DNA from: DATKEU01 sp036493295 | GTDB lineage: Bacteria; Myxococcota_A; Polyangia; Fen-1088 | Reading direction: 5' to 3' | Length of the DNA: 10,521 nucleotides | NCBI GenBank assembly: GCA_036493295.1 | Contig: DASXQB010000496.1 | Coordinates: 1-10,521 of the forward strand | Shown: positions 1 to 6,641 of the stretch, piece by piece | Layout: every line of letters starts with the position of its first letter | Position numbering within the stretch: position 1 is the first letter of the stretch | The notes under the pieces: generated by a model | Databases searched by the model: none | What the model was told of the DNA's origin: nothing | Seen by the model: the letters and a program-made list of their open reading frames with translations, nothing else | Translations under genes and position numbers: made by a program

Positions 1-3000
1 ACGCGGCCGGCTCAAAGGGACTGGCGACCGCCGTGGCCGCAGGCACGTCTGTCATCTCGGCGACAAGCGGCGCGATCAGCGGCAACACCACGCTCACCGT
101 GACACCTGCGGTCCTGGCCTCGATCGCCGTCACACCGGCCACGCCTTCGATCGCCAAGGGCACCACGCAGCAGTTCGTCGCCACCGGGACTTACAACGAC
201 GCCACCACGCAGGACCTTTCCGCAACGGTCACCTGGGCGTCGGCGACAGTCGCGACGGCCACCATCTCCAACGCGGCCGGCTCAAAGGGACTGGCGACCG
301 CCGTGGCCGCAGGCACGTCTGTCATCTCGGCGACCAGCGGCGCGATCAGCGGCAGCACCACGCTCACCGTTACGCCGGCGACGCTGGTCTCGATCGCCGT
401 CACCCCAGCCACGCCTTCGATCGCCAAGGGCACCACGCGCCAGTTCGTCGCGACCGGGACCTACAACGACACCACCACGCAGGACCTTTCCGCAACGGTG
501 ACCTGGACGTCGGCGACAACCGCGACGGCCACCATCTCCAATGCCACCGGTTCCAAGGGTCTCGCCAGCGCCGTTGATACGGGGACGTCCCTCATCTCCG
601 CCACCAGTGGGACGATCACCGGCAGCACGACGCTCACCGTGGTCGCCGTGAGCCTGGTCTCGATCGCCGTCACGCCCGCGACGCCCTCGATCGCCAAGGG
701 CACCACGCAGCAATTCGTCGCGACCGGGACCTACAACAACGCCAGCACGCAGGATCTCTCGGCCACCGTGACCTGGGCGTCCGCAACGACCGCGACGGCC
801 ACCATCTCCAACGCCACCGGTTCCGAGGGCCTCGCCAGCGCCGTGGCCCCGGGAACCTCGGTCATCTCAGCGACCAGCGGGACAATCAGCGGCAACACGA
901 CGCTCACCGTGACCGCCGCGACCCTGGCCTCGATCGCTGTCACTCCGGCCACACCCCGGATTGCCAAGGGCACCAAACAGCAATTCGTCGCGACCGGCAC
1001 CTATACCGACGCCACCACGCAGGACCTTTCGGCCACCGCGACCTGGGCGTCCGCGACGACCGCCACGGCCACCATCTCCAACGCCGCCGGCTCCAAGGGC
1101 CTTGCCAGCGGAGTGGCCGCGGGCACCTCGGTCATCTCCGCCACCAGCGGAACCGTCAGCGGCAACACGACGCTCACCGTGACCGCGGCGACGCTGGTCT
1201 CGATCGCGGTCACGCCGGCCAGTCCCACCATCGCCAAGGGGACCACCCAGCAGTTTGCCGCCACTGGATTTTTCAGCGACGCCACCACGCAGGATGTATC
1301 GGCGAGCGTCACCTGGGCGTCCGCGACGGCCGCCACGGCGACCATCTCCAACGCGGACGATTCTTCGGGCCTGGCCAGCAGTGTCGCGGTGGGGACTTCG
1401 GTTATCTCCGCGAGCATCGGCTCCGTGACCGGCTCCACCACTCTCACAGTCAGCCCCGCGGTTCTGGTCTCGCTTGCGGTGACACCCGCGACGCCCTCGA
1501 TCGCCAAGGGCACCACCCGGCAGTTCACCGCGACCGGGACGTACAGCGATGCCACCACGCAGAACCTCACCACCACGGCAACGTGGTCGTCAGCGACGAC
1601 GGCCACGGCAACCATCTCCAACGCCTCCGGCTCGCAGGGGCTGGCCAGCAGCGTGGCGGTGGGGACGACGGTCATCTCCGCAACCAGCGGGACGGTGAGT
1701 GGCAGCACGACGCTCACGGTGACTGCCGCTACGCTCGCCTCCATCGCCGTCACGCCGGCGACGCCTTCGATCGCCAAGGGGACCACCCAGCAATTCGTCG
1801 CCACAGGAACCTATAGCGACACCACGACGCAGGACCTGTCCGCCACGGTGACCTGGGGATCGGCGACGGCCGCCACGGCGACCATCTCCAATGCCGCTGG
1901 TTCGAAGGGCCTCGCGAGCGCCCTGCTACCCGGTTCGACGGTCATCTCCGCCACCTCGGGCGCCGTCACGGGTAGCACCACGCTCACCGTGACCGCAGCG
2001 ACCCTGGTCTCCATCGCCGTCACCCCGGCCACGCCGTCGATCGCCAAGGCCACCAAGCGGCAGTTCATCGCCACCGGGACCTATAGCGACACCACGACGC
2101 AGGATCTGACGGGCTCCGCCACCTGGGCATCGGCGACGACCGCCACCGCCACCATCTCCAATGCCGGCGGCTCCGCAGGCCTGGCCAGCGGCGTCGCTCC
2201 CGGCACCTCGGTCATCTCCGCCACCAGCGGCACCATCAGCGGCAGTACCACGCTCACGGTGACCGCGGCGACCCTGGTCTCCATCGCCCTCACCCCCGCC
2301 AACCCGTCGATCGCCAAGGGGACGACCGAGCAGTTCGTCGCGACCGGCTTCTTCAGCGACGCCACCACGCAGGATATCTCCGACAGCGTGACGTGGGCAT
2401 CGGCAACGACAGCCGCCGCCACTGTCTCGAGCGCCGCCGGCTCCGCGGGCCTCGCGAGCGGCGTCGCCCCGGGCACCTCGGTCATCTCTGCAACCAGCGG
2501 CACCATCAGCGGGATGACGACGCTCACCGTGACGCCTGCGACCCTGGTCTCGATCGCCGTCACCCCGGCCACCCCTTCGATCGCCAAAGGCACCAAACAG
2601 CAGTTTGTTGCGACGGGTACGTTCAGCGACGCCACGACACAGGATCTGACGGACAGCGCCACGTGGGCGTCGGCGACGACGGCCACCGCCACCATCTCCA
2701 ACGCCGCCGGCTCCGAGGGCCTGGCCAGCAGCGTCGCCCTGGGCACAACGGTCATCTCCGCTACCAGCGGCGCCGTCCACGGCATGACGACGCTCACCGT
2801 GACCGCGGCCACGCTGGTATCCATCGCCGTCACGCCGGCCTCACCCTCGATCGCCAACGGCACGACCCTGCAGTTCGTTGCGACGGGGACCTTCAGCGAC
2901 GCGACCACGCAGGTGCTCACGACGTCCGTGACGTGGGCGTCGGCGACGACGGCCACCGCCACCATCTCCAACGCCGCTGGCTCCAACGGCCTGGGCAGCA

Positions 3001-3080
3001 GCGTCGCGGCGGGAACGACGGTCATCTCCGCGACCAGCGGCACCGTCAGCGGTATGACGACACTCACGGTGACCCCGTGA
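1..3080 (+). repeat. Tandem 270-bp coding repeat, 11 units plus a partial
   Basis: Units begin at 120, 390, 660, 930, 1200, 1470, 1740, 2010, 2280, 2550 and 2820. Every spacing is exactly 270 bp with no insertion or deletion. The last unit is cut at 86 codons by the stop, and bases 1-119 are the end of an earlier unit. Short blocks are nearly invariant at the DNA level: the ten bases ACCATCTCCA recur at 261, 531, 801, 1071, 1341, 1611, 1881, 2151, 2691 and 2961, and are changed only at 2421. Bases 1-110 match 271-380 at 108 of 110 positions. This pattern suggests amplification by unequal recombination and some homogenisation, though selection on the fold also contributes. Confidence 0.95.
3..3080 (+). 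CDS. Tandem bacterial Ig-like (BIG_2-type) repeat protein, 5' end outside window
   Basis: This is the C-terminal 1025 codons of a larger gene; the frame is already open at the left edge, so the GTG at 33 is internal and the true start and any signal peptide lie outside. The protein is eleven Ig-like units of 90 residues plus part of a twelfth. Each reads roughly SIAVTPATPSIAKGT, then QFVATGTYSD, TTQDL, TW, ATISN, GLAS, GTSVISATSG, TTLTV, as in bacterial Ig-like group 2 domains of surface and secreted proteins. There is one Trp per unit, no Cys, very high Thr/Ala/Ser and few charged residues, which fits a stiff extracellular beta-sandwich rod. It stops (TGA) right after the last beta strand (TVTP), with no sortase motif, autotransporter domain or C-terminal membrane helix. 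Any anchor or adhesive domain must therefore be N-terminal, or the protein is released. A role in adhesion or as a surface stalk is inferred from the domain family. It is convergent with the radical SAM gene. Confidence 0.9.
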   Translation, partial: AAGSKGLATAVAAGTSVISATSGAISGNTTLTVTPAVLASIAVTPATPSIAKGTTQQFVATGTYNDATTQDLSATVTWASATVATATISNAAGSKGLATAVAAGTSVISATSGAISGSTTLTVTPATLVSIAVTPATPSIAKGTTRQFVATGTYNDTTTQDLSATVTWTSATTATATISNATGSKGLASAVDTGTSLISATSGTITGSTTLTVVAVSLVSIAVTPATPSIAKGTTQQFVATGTYNNASTQDLSATVTWASATTATATISNATGSEGLASAVAPGTSVISATSGTISGNTTLTVTAATLASIAVTPATPRIAKGTKQQFVATGTYTDATTQDLSATATWASATTATATISNAAGSKGLASGVAAGTSVISATSGTVSGNTTLTVTAATLVSIAVTPASPTIAKGTTQQFAATGFFSDATTQDVSASVTWASATAATATISNADDSSGLASSVAVGTSVISASIGSVTGSTTLTVSPAVLVSLAVTPATPSIAKGTTRQFTATGTYSDATTQNLTTTATWSSATTATATISNASGSQGLASSVAVGTTVISATSGTVSGSTTLTVTAATLASIAVTPATPSIAKGTTQQFVATGTYSDTTTQDLSATVTWGSATAATATISNAAGSKGLASALLPGSTVISATSGAVTGSTTLTVTAATLVSIAVTPATPSIAKATKRQFIATGTYSDTTTQDLTGSATWASATTATATISNAGGSAGLASGVAPGTSVISATSGTISGSTTLTVTAATLVSIALTPANPSIAKGTTEQFVATGFFSDATTQDISDSVTWASATTAAATVSSAAGSAGLASGVAPGTSVISATSGTISGMTTLTVTPATLVSIAVTPATPSIAKGTKQQFVATGTFSDATTQDLTDSATWASATTATATISNAAGSEGLASSVALGTTVISATSGAVHGMTTLTVTAATLVSIAVTPASPSIANGTTLQFVATGTFSDATTQVLTTSVTWASATTATATISNAAGSNGLGSSVAAGTTVISATSGTVSGMTTLTVTP

Positions 3081-3137
3081 CGTCGTTTTGCGATTCACGG
3101 CAACGCCGATAATCCCGAATCTGTAAGCTGCGTCCGC

Positions 3138-3167
3138 CTTGGATCCCCGCTCCTGCGGGGATCCAAG
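3138..3167. terminator. Strong hairpin between convergent genes, probable bidirectional terminator
   Basis: The arms CTTGGATCCCCGC (3138-3150) and GCGGGGATCCAAG (3155-3167) are perfectly complementary over 13 bp around a 4-base TCCT loop. It lies 57 bp after the stop of the Ig-repeat gene and 14 bp after the stop of the radical SAM gene, so it could end transcripts from both sides. Neither side has a clear T-run, so it is not a classical intrinsic terminator. It might act with a protein factor, stabilise 3' ends, or be a copy of a dispersed palindromic repeat. Apart from this hairpin I see nothing in the 101-bp gap. Confidence 0.65.
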
Positions 3168-3181
3168 CGGCGCCTTCGAGG

Positions 3182-4711
3182 TTATGCGGAGGCGACGGGC
3201 AAGGAGGAATGCCTGGCGGCGGTGATCGGCGGTAGCTCAACAGCGCGCGGGACCGGCGCGGGGACATCGGCGAAGGCGGCTTTCCAGTCGGCGAAGCGGG
3301 CGCCGGCGCGGGTGGCGACGGCGGCGGCGGCACCGGCGGCGAACCCGCCCTGGGCCAGGCGGTATTCGATCCACGCCCACTTGGGCGAGGTCAGGCGTAC
3401 GTCGACGCGCCCGCGCAGATGACCACGCAGGCGGGCCAGCTTGGCGTCGATGACGGCGATCGGTTCGAACGGCGAGCCGTCGAGCGGCGTGTTTCGCTTG
3501 GCCACGAACGGCGCGATGGACAGCGCGACCTTGGGCGCCACCTTGGCCAGTTCCAGGGCGAAGCGCCCCAGCTCGTCGATGTCATCCATGGTCTCGCCGG
3601 GCAGACCCATCATCATGTAAAGCTTTAACAAGCGCAGCTTGTGTTCCTGGCACAGGGCTGCCGCGCGCAACAGGTGTTTCTCTTTCGTCTTGCGTTCGAT
3701 GATGGTGCGCATGCGCTCGGACGAGCCGTCGGAGGCGGTGGTCAGCGTGCGATAGCCGCCGCGCTTGAGCAGGCCGACGATCTCGGAGGTCAAACGATCG
3801 GCGCGCAAGCTGGAGACGCCGACCTCGCGGCCCTGGTCGACGAGGCCGGCCAGGATCTGCGGAAGCTGCGGGTGATCGGTGACGGCGGCGCCGACCAGGC
3901 CAACGCGCTGGGCGTCGGCGGGGACCAGCCCCAGCACGCGCTGGGCTTCCACCAGGCGCATCCCGCCGTTGGTCGATCGGCGCATCACGCAATACGTGCA
4001 GCCGCGGTGGCAGCCGCGTTCGGCTTCGATGAGGAACATGTTCGTCAGTTCGGTGTTCGGGGTGCGGATCTGCGAATAGGCGGGCAGGCGATCGTTGGGC
4101 GCGGCGGCGATGGCGGGCAGGTTCTCGCCATGGATCGACGGCACATAGAACCCGGGCAGGCGGGCCATCTCGGCCAGCCAAGACGCGCGATCGGTGGCGT
4201 CGCGGACGGCGTCCATCAGCACGGTGACCAGCTCTTCCGCTTCGCCGAGGATCATGATGTCGGCGTAGGGACCGGCGGGCACCGGGTTCGAAAAGGTCAG
4301 CGGCCCGCCGACCACGATCAGCGGATAGCGTCCGGGATTCTGGGCGCGTTCACTGGCAAAGGCGGGGATGCCTGACAGATCCAGACAATCGACCAGGCCG
4401 GCCAGCTCCAGCTCGTACGCCAGCGAGAAGGCCACCACGCGAAAGTTCGAGACCGGTCGGCTGGATTCGTAGGTCAGCAACGGTTCGCGGGCGATGCGCG
4501 CGGCGGCCGCGTCGTCGGGCAGGAAGGCGCGTTCGGCGCAGACGCCGGGCAGGGCGTTCAGCTCGCGGTAGATGCTTTGATACCCGAGCGACGACATGCC
4601 GATGTGGTACGGGCTGGGGTAGCACAGCGCCACGCCCAGCTCGGCCTGCTTGAAGATCGTTCCGGTCTCGGCGTGCAGCCGCTCATCCCGGATGGCGCGA
4701 AACGATTTCAT
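3182..4711 (-). CDS. Radical SAM protein with B12-binding-like N-terminal half
   Basis: This 509-residue protein is a probable radical S-adenosylmethionine enzyme of unknown substrate. The cluster motif CHRGCTYC (C234, C238, C241) has the CxxxCxxC spacing that binds the 4Fe-4S cluster. It is followed by the radical SAM barrel, including GVSSLRADR near 297-306 and LYMMMGLPGET at 364-374. The N-terminal 160 residues (ALCYPSPYHIGMSSLGY, VVAFSLAYELE, IVVGGPLTFSNPVP, DIMILGEAEE) resemble the Rossmann-like half of B12-binding-type radical SAM proteins, close to what I remember as TIGR03960. I find no DxHxxG cobalamin-ligand motif, so B12 binding is uncertain. That family is often joined or adjacent to a partner domain (DUF2344/TIGR03936); none is present here, and the last 60 residues are Ala/Pro-rich. 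The ATG at 4711 is preceded directly by an in-frame TGA, so the start cannot be further upstream. No Shine-Dalgarno sequence is visible. It lies 49 bp downstream of the exporter gene on the same strand, so is probably cotranscribed. Confidence 0.87.
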   Translation of the reverse strand: MKSFRAIRDERLHAETGTIFKQAELGVALCYPSPYHIGMSSLGYQSIYRELNALPGVCAERAFLPDDAAAARIAREPLLTYESSRPVSNFRVVAFSLAYELELAGLVDCLDLSGIPAFASERAQNPGRYPLIVVGGPLTFSNPVPAGPYADIMILGEAEELVTVLMDAVRDATDRASWLAEMARLPGFYVPSIHGENLPAIAAAPNDRLPAYSQIRTPNTELTNMFLIEAERGCHRGCTYCVMRRSTNGGMRLVEAQRVLGLVPADAQRVGLVGAAVTDHPQLPQILAGLVDQGREVGVSSLRADRLTSEIVGLLKRGGYRTLTTASDGSSERMRTIIERKTKEKHLLRAAALCQEHKLRLLKLYMMMGLPGETMDDIDELGRFALELAKVAPKVALSIAPFVAKRNTPLDGSPFEPIAVIDAKLARLRGHLRGRVDVRLTSPKWAWIEYRLAQGGFAAGAAAAVATRAGARFADWKAAFADVPAPVPRAVELPPITAARHSSLPVASA

Positions 4712-4760
4712 TCAACCAGCCGGTCAATATACGGCGAAATGCCGGCCGGCGCCTGTCCGG

Positions 4761-6641
4761 TCAGATTGACGCGCTTTCGCCCGAGGTTTCAGGGTGGGCG
4801 TGGGCGCTCATCATTTGCAGGCGGTACAGCTTGGCGTAGATGCCGCCCTTGGCCAGAAGCTCGGCGTGCGTGCCTTCCTCGGCGATGCGCCCGCGGTGCA
4901 CGACGACGATGCGCGAGGCGCGCTGGATGGTCGAAAGGCGGTGGGCGATGACGATCGACGTGCGGCCTTGCATCAGCTCGGCGATGCCGCGCTCGATCAG
5001 GCGTTCGGTCTCGGGATCGACGCTCGCGGTGGCTTCGTCGAGGATCAGGATCTCCGGCTGCCGGCACAACGCCCGGGCAAAAGCGACCAGCTGCCGCTCG
5101 CCGGCGGAGAAGTTCGCGCCGCGTTCGACCACCATGGCTTGCAAGCCCTCCGGCCGCGAGGCGATCACCCGATCGGCGCCGACCCGCCGGGCGGCCTCGC
5201 TCATGCGTTCGGGCGTGACGGCCGGATCGCCGAGGCCGATGTTGTCGGCCAATGTTCCCGCGAACAGGAAGACATCCTGGCTGACCACCACCAATCGGCG
5301 CCGCAACGATGCTGCGTCGACGGTGCGGATGTCGGCGCCGTCGATGCGCACCACGCCGCCCTGGGTTTCATAGAGGCGTGGCAGCAATTTGATCAGGCTG
5401 GACTTGCCGGCCCCGGTGGCGCCCACCACAGCCACCGTTTCGCCGCGACCGATGGTCAGCGAGACGTCGTTCAGCACCGGACGGTCGGGGCGATAGCCGA
5501 AGGTGACGTGGCAGAGTTCAATCAGCGGCGCGTCGGCTGGCGCCGGCGCGGCGATCGCCGCGCGGGTGGGGGCATCGGGCTCGACGGTGTCCAGCAGGGC
5601 GAAGATGCGCTCGGCGGCGGCCATCGCCTGCTGCATGACCGTGTACTTCGTCGACAGATCGCGGATGGGCCCGAAGAACTTGCTCAGGTATTCGATGAAC
5701 GCCACCACCACGCCCAAGGTCAGCGTGCCGCCGGCGATGCGCAGACCGCCGTTCCACAAGAGCCCGGCGATGGCCACCGAACCGACCGCCTCGACGATCG
5801 AGTACAGCGCGGCGTCGGCGCCGATGGCCCGGGTGTTGGCCTGACGGTAGGCCAGGTTGATCTCGTCGAAGGCGGCGGCGATGCGCGTTTCCTGGGCGAA
5901 GGCCTGCACGATCTTCATGCCGGACAGATGCTCTTGCAGGAAGCTGTTCAACCTGGCGAGCTTGGCCCGGATCTCGCGAAAGGCGTCACGCACCACGCGC
6001 CGGAACAGCGAGGCGATGCCGAACAAGATCGGCGCCGAGCCCATGGAAAACAAGGCCAGCCGCCAATCGATGGCGAACATCGCCACCAGGAACGCGGTCA
6101 TGCGCACGAGATCACCCAGCAGGCTGACGATGCCCGAGGCGAACATGTCGATGACCGATTCGATGTCGCTGGTCATGCGAGTCATCAGCCGGCCCACCGG
6201 CGTGCGATCGAAGAACGACGCGGCCAGCGACAGGACGTGGCCGTGCAGGCGCAGGCGCAGGTCGTTCATCGCCCGCTGGCCCATCAACTGCGTCAGGTAA
6301 AGGTGGGCGAACATCGCGCCGTACTGACCGAGCAGCGCCCCCAGGTACAAAAGGCCGATGCGGTTCAGACCTTCTAGGCGGCCGACAGCGATGTGCTCGT
6401 CGATGGCTTTTTTGAGCAGGATCGGCAGCGTCACCTCGAACCCGGCGATAACCGGCAGAAAGATGACGGCGCCGATGAGCAGCGCGCGGTATGGCCAGAT
6501 GTACTGAAAAATCCGGCGCAGCAGCGTGCGGTCGAGGGCCTTGCCCAGGATGTCGTCGCTGTGAGCCGGTCGCGGGCGGGCGCGCGCGGACGCGTTCAGC
6601 GCCGCGTTTTCGTTCGCTGGATTGTTGTCGCCGCCGCTCAC
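4761..6641 (-). CDS. ABC exporter half-transporter B (fused membrane and ATPase domains), consensus Walker B, degenerate signature
   Basis: This 626-residue protein is one half of an inner-membrane ABC exporter of the MdlB/BmrD/TM288 type. About six hydrophobic segments lie between residues 52 and 325 (roughly 52-75, 92-115, 165-190, 192-212, 283-300, 305-325). The nucleotide-binding domain follows: A-loop Tyr383, Walker A GATGAGKS (407-414), Q-loop Gln455, signature FSAGER (511-516), Walker B ILILDE (531-536) with catalytic Glu536, D-loop SVD and H-loop His567. The signature departs from LSGGQ, as expected for the partner that supplies the degenerate site of a heterodimer. The first 35 residues are polar and low-complexity, likely a cytoplasmic extension. 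The start is GTG at 6641, overlapping the upstream stop by 4 bp (GTGA); a GAGG about 8 bases before it could be the ribosome site. Substrate is unknown; drugs, lipids or peptides are all possible for this family. Confidence 0.93.
   Translation of the reverse strand: MSGGDNNPANENAALNASARARPRPAHSDDILGKALDRTLLRRIFQYIWPYRALLIGAVIFLPVIAGFEVTLPILLKKAIDEHIAVGRLEGLNRIGLLYLGALLGQYGAMFAHLYLTQLMGQRAMNDLRLRLHGHVLSLAASFFDRTPVGRLMTRMTSDIESVIDMFASGIVSLLGDLVRMTAFLVAMFAIDWRLALFSMGSAPILFGIASLFRRVVRDAFREIRAKLARLNSFLQEHLSGMKIVQAFAQETRIAAAFDEINLAYRQANTRAIGADAALYSIVEAVGSVAIAGLLWNGGLRIAGGTLTLGVVVAFIEYLSKFFGPIRDLSTKYTVMQQAMAAAERIFALLDTVEPDAPTRAAIAAPAPADAPLIELCHVTFGYRPDRPVLNDVSLTIGRGETVAVVGATGAGKSSLIKLLPRLYETQGGVVRIDGADIRTVDAASLRRRLVVVSQDVFLFAGTLADNIGLGDPAVTPERMSEAARRVGADRVIASRPEGLQAMVVERGANFSAGERQLVAFARALCRQPEILILDEATASVDPETERLIERGIAELMQGRTSIVIAHRLSTIQRASRIVVVHRGRIAEEGTHAELLAKGGIYAKLYRLQMMSAHAHPETSGESASI
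6638..6641 (-). other. 4-bp stop/start overlap (GTGA) joining the two exporter genes
   Basis: The TGA stop of half A and the GTG start of half B share bases in GTGA on the minus strand. Such overlaps usually couple translation, which would help make the two subunits in equal amounts for a heterodimer. Confidence 0.85.

Noticed and set aside
1001..3067. Long minus-strand open frames through the Ig repeats (for example 1001-1804 and 2081-3067), giving a Val/Ala-rich repeating protein
   Set aside because: They repeat with the same 270-bp period because they mirror the coding strand of the array. The plus-strand frame gives a recognisable Ig-like domain with a conserved Trp, whereas these are antisense shadows of GC-rich codons.
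1..3080. Possible CRISPR or other non-coding repeat array
   Set aside because: Units are 270 bp, contiguous with no spacers, and stay in one open reading frame with protein-level conservation.
3641..4375. 244-codon plus-strand open frame opposite the radical SAM gene
   Set aside because: It overlaps the CxxxCxxC radical SAM coding region in antisense, and no domain is recognisable in its translation.
4712..4760. Possible small peptide gene (such as a precursor peptide) between exporter and radical SAM genes
   Set aside because: The gap is only 49 bp, with no start codon and ribosome site pair that could encode a meaningful peptide.
4794..6377. 527-codon plus-strand open frame opposite exporter half B
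   Set aside because: It is antisense to a protein with intact Walker A, Walker B and H-loop motifs. Its own translation is rich in His, Gln, Gly and Asp with no recognisable domain.
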